This document shows, in pieces, positions 35,402-43,186 of a stretch of DNA of 64,000 nucleotides (positions are counted from its first letter, which is position 1; each line of letters opens with the position of its first letter). The notes beneath the pieces were generated by a model. It saw nothing but the letters and a program-made list of their open reading frames with translations, ran no database searches and was not told where the DNA came from. The translations under genes and the position numbers were made by a program. The stretch comes from Desulfoluna butyratoxydans (GTDB lineage Bacteria > Desulfobacterota > Desulfobacteria > Desulfobacterales > Desulfolunaceae), in the NCBI RefSeq assembly GCF_900699765.1, contig NZ_CAADHO010000016.1:28417-92416 (forward strand), in the 5' to 3' direction.

Positions 35402-35463
35402 GAAACCAACTCCATTGTATTGAGGGGATCTATCCATAGACCGTCTGAAGGGGTGTCCCCGGT

Positions 35464-35787
35464 TCAGAAGGCCAGGGCGTGTTCGGAAAACGCAGGTCCG
35501 GCAGTGTCCGCGTGGGTGAAGCACCAGGAACAGAGAAACCGGTTCCCCTTGGCCACGGTGTGCTGGCCGCAGCAGGTGCAGATGGGGCCGTCCTTGGGTT
35601 TTTTCCTGGCCGCGGCCGAGTGGGTGTTTCGGCAAAGGCGGCTGATGGTGGGCTGAGTGGTGCCGAAGAGTTGGGCCACGTCTGTCTGCTTGTGGCCCTC
35701 GTCCAGGAGGCGCTGGATCTCCTCCAGGGGCAGGGTGGATTTGGGGCCGCGAACCGCGGCCTGGGTGTGGCAAATGGTGTGGGTCAT
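35464..35787 (-). CDS. HTH protein with C-terminal zinc ribbon
   Basis: A 107-residue protein with a resolvase-like helix-turn-helix (EIQRLLDEGHKQTDVAQLFG then TTQPTISRLCR, about residues 22-53) and a C-terminal CTCC...CSWC zinc ribbon (about 70-89). AAGGGGAGAG before the ATG at 35787 fixes the start. It is the first gene of the leftward int operon. It probably binds DNA; its targets are unknown. Confidence 0.65.
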   Translation of the reverse strand: MTHTICHTQAAVRGPKSTLPLEEIQRLLDEGHKQTDVAQLFGTTQPTISRLCRNTHSAAARKKPKDGPICTCCGQHTVAKGNRFLCSWCFTHADTAGPAFSEHALAF

Positions 35788-35858
35788 GATCTCTCCCCTT
35801 AAAGCTTCGAATAACGCCTTCCGGGGCCAACACAAAAGGCCCATGCCGGAAGGACCGG

Positions 35859-35887
35859 ATATGGGCCGATGTTTATCGGGGTGAGAG
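35859..35887. repeat. 29-bp direct repeat, left copy
   Basis: The block beginning ATATGGGCCGATGTTT and ending GGGGTGAGAG recurs at 39066-39094 with one mismatch. It contains the small hairpin CCGAT/ATCGG. The two copies bracket the lysogeny-control and conversion genes. Confidence 0.8.
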
Positions 35888-35926
35888 ATTTTCAAGGTAG
35901 CCGAATATACCGACAGGGACAACACA

Positions 35927-35959
35927 AAAAAACCACCCTGGCATCCGGGGTGGTTTTTT
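35927..35959. terminator. bidirectional terminator
   Basis: AAAAAACCACCC and GGGGTGGTTTTTT flank a short loop, so the hairpin works for either strand. It separates the int operon from the lysogenic-conversion genes. Confidence 0.85.
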
Positions 35960-36100
35960 ATGGCTGAGTTTGAATTCTCTGGCTTCACGATTCATGTCTT
36001 CAACATCTTGATGTATCCAAAAAAGAGATGCCCATTTATCGCAGGTTTGATTGTGGCGCAATTGGAACGGTCAAAAAACGATCATGCCTTTGTGGGAGGG

Positions 36101-37093
36101 TTATTTTTTGTTGAACCAAAAGAACAAAGAGCTTGCAGAAATGAAGAACATAACTGTAGCTATGGTTAAATTATTAGGTGGGGGCCACAGAATATCAGTA
36201 GGTTTAGCTTTTGCGATTAACACTGCCCAGAAAGCGATGACACTAAAAATGCCAAACACTATGGGTCTTTTAATGCTTAGCTTTAAATCAAGCTCAATGT
36301 TGATTGTATATTCACCTAAAGGCCCATTCTCATTAATGGGTTCAAACTTAAGGAGTGAAGCCTGTTTCATTACCTGAAGGGTTTTTACAGATATAGGGAT
36401 ATCATAATCATCGAGCGGTATTGATGTTTCCATAGGGTTGATACAATTAATTGAAATCTCGTCACTACTATCTGAAATATTAATTTTTGTGTTTGAATTA
36501 TGGGGGTTGGCAATAGCCATTTTGATTACATATCGATTTCCGTGAGTAAGCTCGTAGCGACAAGATTTGTTATTGTTAAAGTATTTTATTTTTTCATTGC
36601 AGTATTTTTTTTCAATTTGCTTTAGATGGAAAAAAGTTAGATTTTGGAAGTGCTCTTTAATCAAGTCAACTCTGCTTTGCCAATTATCATCCCTTGATGT
36701 CACTGTGCATTGTAGCTTTGAAAAAAATTTGTGTGGTGGCGCTTTTTCGGTAGAATTTCCTGAATCGATAGTGACATTACAAAAATTTTGTAGTGCCATA
36801 TATACATGAAAAACATCTGTATCGTTGCTAATTTCTGTATGGACAATCCTTGCCCATCTGATAGATTCATTCCTTAACTCGGGGTTTTCACAATTTATTG
36901 AATTTCCGTGGGTGAAAAAAATAGCCATTTTTTGATGTTTTAAATATCGACGTGAATTCAATAGATTCTCATCAACATATCTCTTTTTATACCTAAAGTG
37001 GATTAGGTGGCCTTTAGGAAGTGCTAATACTCGATATATATCAGCCTTGTAAAGATCCCGACTGTCAGAGCTAAAGGCACAAATGATATTCAC
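36101..37093 (-). CDS. AT-rich lysogenic-conversion protein with two C-terminal membrane helices
   Basis: I do not recognise this 330-residue protein. About 270 soluble residues are followed by two hydrophobic helices, IVFGIFSVIAFWAVLIAKA and TIATVMFFISASSLFFWF, and a short basic end. Base composition is clearly more AT-rich than the phage core. The GTG start at 37093 overlaps the previous gene's stop (TAGTG), with AAGGAGG placed for re-initiation, so it is coupled to the XF1762-like gene. Position between int and the repressor matches the P2 'old/tin' slot, which often carries defence or exclusion genes. Confidence 0.6.
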   Translation of the reverse strand: MNIICAFSSDSRDLYKADIYRVLALPKGHLIHFRYKKRYVDENLLNSRRYLKHQKMAIFFTHGNSINCENPELRNESIRWARIVHTEISNDTDVFHVYMALQNFCNVTIDSGNSTEKAPPHKFFSKLQCTVTSRDDNWQSRVDLIKEHFQNLTFFHLKQIEKKYCNEKIKYFNNNKSCRYELTHGNRYVIKMAIANPHNSNTKINISDSSDEISINCINPMETSIPLDDYDIPISVKTLQVMKQASLLKFEPINENGPLGEYTINIELDLKLSIKRPIVFGIFSVIAFWAVLIAKAKPTDILWPPPNNLTIATVMFFISASSLFFWFNKK

Positions 37094-37623
37094 TATCCGA
37101 CCTCCTTAAAAGTTTTTTCCCAACGAAGTTTTTTGATTTGGTATATTTGGAGATCAGCTCTTTTGATTCCATCAGCCTTAGATTTGTTCTGCCATCGATT
37201 ATGTGGTGGGACAGTTCCGGCCAAAGTCCACCCCGCACCTCTTAAAGACGCCCCTGATTCAGACTCAAGTGTATATGTAATTATACGCTTTCCCCCCATA
37301 GTTCTCCAAATAGAACAACATCTACTTAATAAGAAACTACCCGTACCTTTTGGAGCTCCCTCTTTCGTGCATAGTCTTGTTAGCTCGATTGTGAATCCAT
37401 CCATATAGGTCGCTGAGACTGGATTTCCTGCTATGACAACACCTACAATTTCATTAGAGCTATCGATAGCAGCTATTGCCCATCGCCCATTATTTCGTAT
37501 TGTCGGGCGGTGGTGTCTATGAAAGCTTTTAATAAATTCGTTAGCTTTTTTTATTGTAAATGGTTGGGCTTTTAAATGTTTCGACAAATGATTCTCCAGG
37601 TTAGATTGTGCAATTGGGAGCAT
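37093..37623 (-). CDS. XF1762-like GNAT-related phage protein
   Basis: The 176-residue protein resembles the XF1762/GNAT-like family found in phages and plasmids: ANEFIKSFHRHHRPTIRN, VVIAGNPVSATYMDG, LTRLCT, and GGKRIITYTLESESGASLRG. The family has an acetyltransferase-like fold, but its substrate is not established to my knowledge. It is the first gene of a two-gene leftward unit, coupled to the membrane protein downstream. The unit lies next to the CI repressor and should be expressed in the lysogen. Confidence 0.75.
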   Translation of the reverse strand: MLPIAQSNLENHLSKHLKAQPFTIKKANEFIKSFHRHHRPTIRNNGRWAIAAIDSSNEIVGVVIAGNPVSATYMDGFTIELTRLCTKEGAPKGTGSFLLSRCCSIWRTMGGKRIITYTLESESGASLRGAGWTLAGTVPPHNRWQNKSKADGIKRADLQIYQIKKLRWEKTFKEVG

Positions 37624-37709
37624 GAGGCGTGCTGAGTATCTTTGCCGTCTTCGATGCAGTTGTTTGATTTGAGGATTAGATAACCGGAATTAAGCGTATA
37701 GCTTTTTCG

Positions 37710-38174
37710 TTATACAACTAACCTATAAAGTTGATTCATTCCTTTATCATCTACATTTTTGCCATCCTCCGGGGATGTGAAATATTCATATGCTAATGCA
37801 ATAAACCGGGCTTTCTTGTCCGGGATCATCTCTTTTCCTTCGCTTTTCAGCCTTTCTTCCACCCATTTGATAATGCGGTGCAGGACTTCAAGGTCAATTG
37901 AAAGGTCTTCTGGCGTGTTTTCAGTCGTCGTGACCTCTTCTCCGAACACGTCTCCTCTACCTGTTAGCAGCCAGTTTATATTTATTGAAAACGTGTCTCG
38001 CATACCTGTTAACGTCTCAACAGATGGAGATCTTCCCTTAATGTACGTGTGAAATGTTGCTGGGGCAATGCCAATTGCTCTGGCAAAATCCGCTGCAATT
38101 CCGGCTGATTTAAGGTCTACCAGATATTTTAGGCGGTCTTGTAGTGTCTGTAAATGTAACGTGACTGTTGACAT
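37710..38174 (-). CDS. CI-type phage repressor
   Basis: The 154-residue protein has an N-terminal helix-turn-helix (ADFARAIGIAPATFHTYIKG, about residues 28-47) followed by INWLLTGRGDVF, the typical phrase of short phage repressors. The C-terminal part is an oligomerisation helix rather than a LexA-like protease; no Ser-Lys dyad is visible. It is divergent from a Cro-like gene across a 63-bp operator region. It should maintain lysogeny, and induction would not be by RecA-driven self-cleavage. Confidence 0.85.
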   Translation of the reverse strand: MSTVTLHLQTLQDRLKYLVDLKSAGIAADFARAIGIAPATFHTYIKGRSPSVETLTGMRDTFSININWLLTGRGDVFGEEVTTTENTPEDLSIDLEVLHRIIKWVEERLKSEGKEMIPDKKARFIALAYEYFTSPEDGKNVDDKGMNQLYRLVV

Positions 38175-38237
38175 CTATAGTTCCGATCTATTATGTTTAG
38201 TTCACTCAATGATGATAGATCAACATAGGAGGAGGCC
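38175..38237. promoter_or_regulatory. divergent operator/promoter region of the lysogeny switch
   Basis: This 63-bp region between the repressor and Cro-like genes contains CACTCAA (38203-38209), the reverse complement of TTGAGTG. TTGAGTG recurs three times at 38429-38485. GATCTA and TAGATC arms also flank it. AGGAGGAGG before 38238 is the Cro-like ribosome-binding site. Confidence 0.55.
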
Positions 38238-38432
38238 ATGACCAAAGATGAAATCAAAAAGGCCCTCAAGGCGAAGGGAGTTCGCCCTGTGGATCTTGCA
38301 AGAAAAGCGATGGTTACGCGCTCAATGGTGAGCCATGTCATGTCTGGCTCGCATCCAAGTTCACCCGTCAGGGGCTTGATTATTGAAACCCTTGGCAAGA
38401 AACCCTCGGAAATTTGGCCACCCAAATGTTGA
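38238..38432 (+). CDS. Cro/Ner-like HTH regulator
   Basis: The 64-residue protein is a single helix-turn-helix of the Ner/Nlp type: EIKKALKAKGVRPVDLARKA, MVTRSMVSHVMSG, ending KKPSEIWPPKC. It is divergent from the CI-type repressor, the classical position for the lytic-switch regulator. AGGAGGAGG precedes the ATG. The last codons overlap the first of three TTGAGTG-type repeats. Confidence 0.85.
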   Translation: MTKDEIKKALKAKGVRPVDLARKAMVTRSMVSHVMSGSHPSSPVRGLIIETLGKKPSEIWPPKC

Positions 38433-38485
38433 GTGGTTCCATATTGCCATAAATGTTGAGTGACGCAAGCAAAAAAAGTTGAGTG
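38424..38485. repeat. three direct repeats AAATGTTGAGTG
   Basis: AAATGTTGAGTG lies at 38424-38435 and 38451-38462, and AAAAGTTGAGTG at 38474-38485. Spacings are 27 and 23 bp. They sit between the Cro-like and CII-like genes, with an inverted TTGAGTG in the divergent operator, and look like binding sites for a phage regulator. Confidence 0.65.
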
Positions 38486-38554
38486 GCGGCTTGCTGTAAC
38501 AACAGTATTTCACTTTCAAATCGAATAGATAACCGGAAATTAGCGGAGCGACTC

Positions 38555-39043
38555 ATGTACAAAAGTGAATTCGTTGAACTTTTAGGGGGCATTCAGCGTG
38601 ATGTGAAAGCCCATGGTGTCAAGGTTCTGGCCGATCGCCTGGGCGTCAGGCCCCAGACTCTGTACGCAGATGTGGATCCCCGATCCGTTGGCCGCAGGAC
38701 CAACAAGCTGGGGGTGCTGGACTGGATGGTGCTTCTGGATGAAACCGGAAACCTCACCAGCCTGGACGAGATGAACCGCCGGTTTGGTCGCATCAGCCTG
38801 CCCATCCCCGAACCCGGGGTTGAAATGAACGCCCTGAGCTGGGTGCAGTACTGCGCCACCATGGCCAAAGAATCCGCCGAAGCCATCAAGGCCCTGGCCG
38901 AGGGGCTGAGCAACGACGACCGCCTGGACAAAGGCGAGCTGGCCGATTGCGAGAAAGAAACCTGGGAAGCCCTCCAGGCGTTCGGCTCCTTTTATCTGGC
39001 CATCAAAACAGAGCAGGCCAAGTTCGACGTTATTTACGCATAA
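38555..39043 (+). CDS. CII-like phage regulatory protein
   Basis: The 162-residue protein resembles P2/186-type CII regulators: EFVELLGGIQRDVKAHGVKV, LADRLGVRPQTLYADVDPRS, and a helical C-terminus. These activate the repressor promoter to establish lysogeny. The start at 38555 (MYKSEF) has GCGGAG upstream; an earlier in-frame ATG lies inside the repeat region. GC content returns to the phage-core level here. Confidence 0.75.
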   Translation: MYKSEFVELLGGIQRDVKAHGVKVLADRLGVRPQTLYADVDPRSVGRRTNKLGVLDWMVLLDETGNLTSLDEMNRRFGRISLPIPEPGVEMNALSWVQYCATMAKESAEAIKALAEGLSNDDRLDKGELADCEKETWEALQAFGSFYLAIKTEQAKFDVIYA

Positions 39044-39065
39044 CCATCTACAGAAAATGAAATGA

Positions 39066-39094
39066 ATATGGGCCGATGTTTGTCGGGGTGAGAG
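39066..39094. repeat. 29-bp direct repeat, right copy
   Basis: This copy matches 35859-35887 at 28 of 29 positions, in the same orientation. It lies just upstream of the small early genes and includes the CCGA..TCGG hairpin. Confidence 0.8.
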
Positions 39095-39133
39095 CCACAT
39101 CCATCGGCACAGATACCAAGCAGGAAGAGATCG

Positions 39134-39343
39134 ATGTGCAAACAGATCACATTTACAGAAGGAACCGTTGAGGATATCCGGGGCACCCTTGAACGCGGGG
39201 CCCACGTCATCAGTTATCTGATGGGCGTCCTCGACCGCGGCGAAACCCTCCGGCCCGAGGACATGGACTGGCTCAGGCAGAAGTGGGAGGCGGACATCGC
39301 CGAAGGCATCAACCGATTGGAGACGGAGGGGCGTTATGTGTAG
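39134..39343 (+). CDS. small phage early protein
   Basis: The 69-residue acidic protein is not recognised. AGGAAGAGATCG directly precedes the ATG. Its stop overlaps the next start by several bases, which suggests translational coupling. It lies in the early operon between CII and the replication genes. Confidence 0.6.
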   Translation: MCKQITFTEGTVEDIRGTLERGAHVISYLMGVLDRGETLRPEDMDWLRQKWEADIAEGINRLETEGRYV

Positions 39344-39590
39344 TCGCCGGTCCCGGGCCATGAAGCTCGGCAAGCACATAGATCAGGTAGAACGGATCGA
39401 GGCCTGGGGCCACAAGATCGTGGCCACCCTGGACGAGGTGATGAAGGATGTCAGGATCACGCCTTGCGGCGGCTGGACCCAGATCGCCGGGCCAAAGGTC
39501 TGGGGCGAACTCATCGAAGAGGAGGCCGGGATGCTGCTTCAAGAGATGCGGCAAGATCTGGCCATGATCGAAGCCGGGGAACGCGGGTAG
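39336..39590 (+). CDS. small phage early protein
   Basis: The 84-residue helical protein (VERIEAWGHKIVATLDEVMK) is unrecognised. It starts eight bases before the end of the previous gene. No signal, membrane segment or zinc motif is seen. It is likely an early phage protein of the replication operon. Confidence 0.55.
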   Translation: MCSRRSRAMKLGKHIDQVERIEAWGHKIVATLDEVMKDVRITPCGGWTQIAGPKVWGELIEEEAGMLLQEMRQDLAMIEAGERG

Positions 39591-39702
39591 AGTCTGAACG
39601 GAAAGCAGAATCAAAGGGACACGGTTTTCAACTGCCCGGGTTGTGTGTGGTCGGTACCGGGCAGCGATACTTTTGAAAGAAGTGGCTACTGAAAGGGTTG
39701 AA

Positions 39703-39918
39703 ATGGATATTCAAAGTATTGAGTTGGGAATGGAGTTGAAGGCACGGAACAAGCAGAGCCTGTTTGTCTGTGAAAAAATCAATGATGAAAAAAAGACGGT
39801 TGAAGGGCGAATGATCCGCAAAGGGGGCGAACTCGGAAAGCGGATCATGAAAGAAACAGCGGAGAACATCCTTTTTGCCCAGACTGTTTTGGCCGGGTTT
39901 GAACGTAACGCACAGTAA
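39703..39918 (+). CDS. small phage early protein
   Basis: A 71-residue protein (MDIQSIELGMELKARNKQSL onward), not recognised. The ATG at 39703 has GAAAGGG upstream and is preferred to a GTG at 39643 with no good site. It lies 17 bases before the replication gene. Confidence 0.5.
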   Translation: MDIQSIELGMELKARNKQSLFVCEKINDEKKTVEGRMIRKGGELGKRIMKETAENILFAQTVLAGFERNAQ

Positions 39919-39934
39919 GCTGATCGGGGTTGAG

Positions 39935-40900
39935 ATGAATCAAGATATTCGATTGTCCATTGCATTCAAGGATCACAGAAAAAGAAAGCGTCTCGTCCGC
40001 CTCTTGGGCGTCGGGGCCGAGGTGTACCTTATAGATCTGTGGCTGACGGCCGCAGTACACAGGCCCTCCGGCTGCCTGGACGGGTGGGACGAGGAAGACA
40101 TTGCCGACGCCTGCAACTGGATGGGAGATCCCAGGGTGCTGGTGGACGCTCTGGTGGAAACCCACTGGCTCGCCAAAGATCCCGAAATGGGATACGTCAT
40201 TAACGACTGGTGCGAGCATCAGCCCTGGGCGTGCTCGGCAGAAGACAGGGCCGACAAAGCAAGGTTTTCAAAATTGGCGCAGGTGAATCGTGCCAAGTAT
40301 GACGAGCTGAAAGCAAAAGGCGTGAACGCCATTTCCAAAGAAGAGTACAGGAAAATTTTGGAACCCAGCCGGGTTATGGGTGGTGCTGGCGATCGCCAGC
40401 CAAACGCCAGCGTTTCGCCTGCTCCTGCTCCAACTCCTTCTCCATCTCCTTCTCCATCTCCCAACGTAAAACAAAAACCTTTGCCTCCTGCCGGAGGCGC
40501 GGGAGAGGAGCCAAGCCAGCAAGCCAAACCCAAGTCCGAGTTTTCAGCTCGTCCCACAAAAGCCTACCACCCCGCGTTCGAAACGTTCTGGGCAGAGTAC
40601 CCGGCCCGCAGGGGCAGGAAGGGGAACAAGCGAAAAGCCTTCGATGCCTGGTGGAAAGCCATGCGCCACAAGCGCAACAACCCGGATCAGATCATCGCCG
40701 ACATCATCCGGCTCCGGGACACCTACGGGGAGTTCCCACCCGATGCCGTCACCTGGATCAACGGGCAGCGCTGGGAAGACGAAGTACACCCATGCCCTCC
40801 GCCCAAGCCCTCCATGCGTCCAACCGGCAGGCTCCAGGGATCTGAGCTTCTGGCCCACAACACCCGTGTGGCCGCCGAGTTCCTGGGGGTGCCATGCTGA
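39935..40900 (+). CDS. phage replication initiation-type protein
   Basis: The 321-residue protein has an N-terminal winged-helix-like region (DIRLSIAFKDHRKRKRLVRL, GCLDGWDEEDIADACNWMGD) typical of O-like phage replication proteins. A low-complexity Pro/Ser linker with SPSPSPSP follows (about 160-175). The C-terminal domain (FETFWAEYPARRGRKGNKRK) is often found in phage primosome proteins. The ATG at 39935 has CGGGG upstream. The next gene overlaps its stop, giving an initiator/loader pair. Confidence 0.7.
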   Translation: MNQDIRLSIAFKDHRKRKRLVRLLGVGAEVYLIDLWLTAAVHRPSGCLDGWDEEDIADACNWMGDPRVLVDALVETHWLAKDPEMGYVINDWCEHQPWACSAEDRADKARFSKLAQVNRAKYDELKAKGVNAISKEEYRKILEPSRVMGGAGDRQPNASVSPAPAPTPSPSPSPSPNVKQKPLPPAGGAGEEPSQQAKPKSEFSARPTKAYHPAFETFWAEYPARRGRKGNKRKAFDAWWKAMRHKRNNPDQIIADIIRLRDTYGEFPPDAVTWINGQRWEDEVHPCPPPKPSMRPTGRLQGSELLAHNTRVAAEFLGVPC

Positions 40901-41424
40901 ACCCGTCGGAGAGGAAACACTTTGCCACAACCATGATCGGCATCGGCCAGAACTACGGCGTCCAGCTTGAACCCCATTTCCTGGAATTCATGCTCAAGGC
41001 CCTGGGCAACTACACCATGGCCCAGATCGAAGCCGCCGCCCTCCAGATCGTGCGGACCCGCAAGTACACCACCATGCCCACCATCGCCGACTTCGTGGAG
41101 GCCATCGAGGGCAGCGCCGACGACAAGGCATCGGTCCAGGCCCTCCTCGTGTGGGACGCCATCCGGCGCCACGGTGTCTATGCCTGCCCAGTCTTCGAGG
41201 ACCCCGTTACAAACCGGGTCGTCTCCCAGCTCGGCTGGAAGTCCATCTGCGCCACCCCGGACAGCGACCGAAGCTGGTTCCTCCGCAACATGGCCGCCGC
41301 CTACAAAGCCCACCGCAAATGCGACGAGGTAAAAATCATTTCAGGCCCCTCCGCCGTGGGCGGCCTCATCCAGGGCATGGTCAAGACCATCGGCACAAAC
41401 ACCCCCACGGCCATGCACGGCTGA
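40894..41424 (+). CDS. phage replication protein, helicase-loader-like
   Basis: The 176-residue protein starts inside the end of the previous gene. It contains a helical repeat region (HFATTMIGIGQNYGVQLEPH, then MLKALGNYTMAQIEAAALQI) seen in phage replicative-helicase loaders and DUF6475-type proteins. A C-terminal part with SWFLRNMAAAYKAHR follows. The pairing with an initiator-like gene supports a loading role, but the assignment is by context and resemblance. Confidence 0.6.
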   Translation: MLNPSERKHFATTMIGIGQNYGVQLEPHFLEFMLKALGNYTMAQIEAAALQIVRTRKYTTMPTIADFVEAIEGSADDKASVQALLVWDAIRRHGVYACPVFEDPVTNRVVSQLGWKSICATPDSDRSWFLRNMAAAYKAHRKCDEVKIISGPSAVGGLIQGMVKTIGTNTPTAMHG

Positions 41425-41448
41425 ACCCAAACAACCACGGAGGACCCC

Positions 41449-41679
41449 ATGGGCCAACCAGAACAGAAAACCCGAAACATCAGACTCACCCGCGCCGTGC
41501 TCTGAGGCAAAAGCTTTGCGGAAGCCGGTCGGCTTTTCAACGTGAGCCAGACACGCGCTCGCCAGATCTACGAGGCCAACGTCCACATGTTCTTCTTCGA
41601 CCGAGGCCTGGAAGAGGGCGGCAAACTGAAAGGTCTCAGCACCCTGAGACGAGAGTACCCAGGCCATTGTCAATACTGA
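41449..41679 (+). pseudogene. small sigma-region-4-like HTH gene interrupted by an in-frame TGA
   Basis: From ATG 41449 (GGAGG upstream) the frame reads 18 codons to TGA at 41503-41505, then continues open for 57 codons to TGA at 41677. The downstream part, GKSFAEAGRLFNVSQTRARQ, is a well-formed sigma-70 region-4-like helix-turn-helix. The upstream part looks like its natural N-terminus (KTRNIRLTRAVL). One C-to-T change in a CGA (Arg) codon would explain the break. A stem-loop GAAGCC-GGTC-GGCTTT follows 16 bases after the TGA, which is formally like a bacterial SECIS, so readthrough cannot be excluded. Confidence 0.6.
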
Positions 41680-41996
41680 CGGAACAAGCAGGTTTGATTT
41701 TTCTCAACCCCTTGAAACAATACACTATGTGAAATTCATAGCAGGCCAAGGTTACCAGAAAAATTGCTGAGACGACCCAACGGCAACCATTCTCACAAAT
41801 CTGCCCGAAGAAAAAAAATACAAAGAAACCAAATGAAAAGCCCCGGCGAAGGTCGGGGCTTTTTTTTTATGGCTTGAATACTGTTGATGATTCGTTGAGT
41901 TTAGGTATATGTTTGCTGGATAAAATACCACGTGAGGGGTTTGGTAAATGATCCCGTTGCACTCACTGTCAATCATAATAACACCCGGAGGACATT
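41680..41996. other. intergenic boundary before the accessory region, with terminator and promoter
   Basis: A strong terminator (AAAAGCCCCG/CGGGGCTTTT plus a run of T) lies at 41836-41869. A candidate promoter with TTGATG (41884-41889) and TATATG (41906-41911), spacing 16, follows. GGAGG precedes the next ATG. The accessory genes thus have their own transcription unit. Confidence 0.65.
41836..41869 (+). terminator. terminator of the replication operon
   Basis: AAAAGCCCCG pairs with CGGGGCTTTT around a 7-base loop and is followed by TTTTTTTT. Confidence 0.92.
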
Positions 41997-43094
41997 ATGG
42001 AATTCATGGAAAAGCTGCAAGGTTTATCAGAGAAAATTGAACAGGTGGCAGGGAACCTTGCGACAGAAGAGGCAACGAAAAACGCCTTGGTTATGCCTTT
42101 CCTCCATACGGTCCTTGGCTACGACATCTTCGACCCCAACGAAGTGGTGCCGGAGTTTACCGCAGACACGGCCACGAAAAAGAACGAGAAAGTGGACTAC
42201 GCCCTGGTCAAAGATGATGAGGTCCAGATCCTCATCGAGTGCAAAAAATTCGGTGAGAACCTGACGCAGAAACATACCGGACAACTCTACAGGTATTTTT
42301 CTGTGACCAAAGCCCGGCTGGCCATCCTCACAAACGGATCCAAGTACCAGTTCTTCACCGATCTCGACGCAGCCAATGTAATGGATGACAAGCCTTTCCT
42401 TACACTCGACCTGGAGGACATCGACGAGTATGTGGTTCCTGAGGTCAAGAAGCTTACCAAGTCGGCCTTTGACGTTGAGTCCATCGTGGATGCAGCCGGT
42501 GACCTGAAGTACCTCAACCAGATCAAAAAAGAACTGCGAAAGCAGTTTGAATCACCGGAGGAGGAGTTCGTCAGGTTCTTTGCCTCAAGGGTTTACGACG
42601 GCATGCTGACCCCCAAGGTCAAAAGCCAGTTTTTGGAAATGACGACCAAGGCGCTGAAGCAGTTTTTAAACGAGAGCATCAACGACCGCCTCAAGTCGGC
42701 CATCGGCCCCGACGTCCAGATCAAGAACGAGAAGCCGGTTGTGGTCGAAAATGACACGCCTCCCGAGCCCGAGAAAGTCTCAAAGATCGTCACCACCGAA
42801 GAGGAGATCGAAGGGTTCAACATCGTCAAGGCCATCGTCCGCCAGAGGGTCCCTGCTGAGAAGGTCGCCCACCGTGACACCCAAAGCTACTTCGGGATCC
42901 TGTTCGAAGACAACAACCGCAAGCCCATATGCAGGCTCCACTTCAACGGCAAGCAGAAATATATCGGCCTGTTCGACGAAGAGAAGAAAGAGACCCGCCA
43001 TCCCATCGATACCCTCGACGACATTTTTAAATTTGACAGTGAGCTTTTGGAGACTGTGGGAATTTATGTGGAGCCAGAGGAGATAGGACTGTAG
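41997..43094 (+). CDS. solitary type I restriction HsdR N-terminal domain protein
   Basis: The 365-residue protein has an HsdR-N-like nuclease core near residues 15-130: KNALVMPFLHTVLGYDIFDP, NEKVDYALVKDDEVQILIEC followed by KK. This gives the D...E-x-K signature of PD-(D/E)xK nucleases. A helical middle and a C-terminal beta-rich domain (YFGILFEDNNRKPICRLHF) follow. No HsdM, HsdS or helicase domain is present. Stand-alone members are common in prophages and are suspected of defence, but the role is not established. It has its own promoter and GGAGG site. Confidence 0.8.
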   Translation: MEFMEKLQGLSEKIEQVAGNLATEEATKNALVMPFLHTVLGYDIFDPNEVVPEFTADTATKKNEKVDYALVKDDEVQILIECKKFGENLTQKHTGQLYRYFSVTKARLAILTNGSKYQFFTDLDAANVMDDKPFLTLDLEDIDEYVVPEVKKLTKSAFDVESIVDAAGDLKYLNQIKKELRKQFESPEEEFVRFFASRVYDGMLTPKVKSQFLEMTTKALKQFLNESINDRLKSAIGPDVQIKNEKPVVVENDTPPEPEKVSKIVTTEEEIEGFNIVKAIVRQRVPAEKVAHRDTQSYFGILFEDNNRKPICRLHFNGKQKYIGLFDEEKKETRHPIDTLDDIFKFDSELLETVGIYVEPEEIGL

Positions 43095-43186
43095 GTTACA
43101 GTATTGAAGATGTTTTCATCGCGATGTGTATATGAGCATGTGATTGAATCACTTGTGGATCTTAATTGGAAAAAGAGAGGTGATGG

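Noticed and set aside
37710..38174. LexA-like self-cleaving repressor
   Set aside because: The protein is short and lacks the Ala-Gly cleavage site and Ser-Lys dyad, so it fits the short CI class.
41503..41540. Firm selenocysteine call at the internal UGA
   Set aside because: The stem-loop fits bacterial SECIS spacing, but the protein is an HTH factor without a redox motif and a CGA-to-TGA change explains it more simply. Kept only as a finding.
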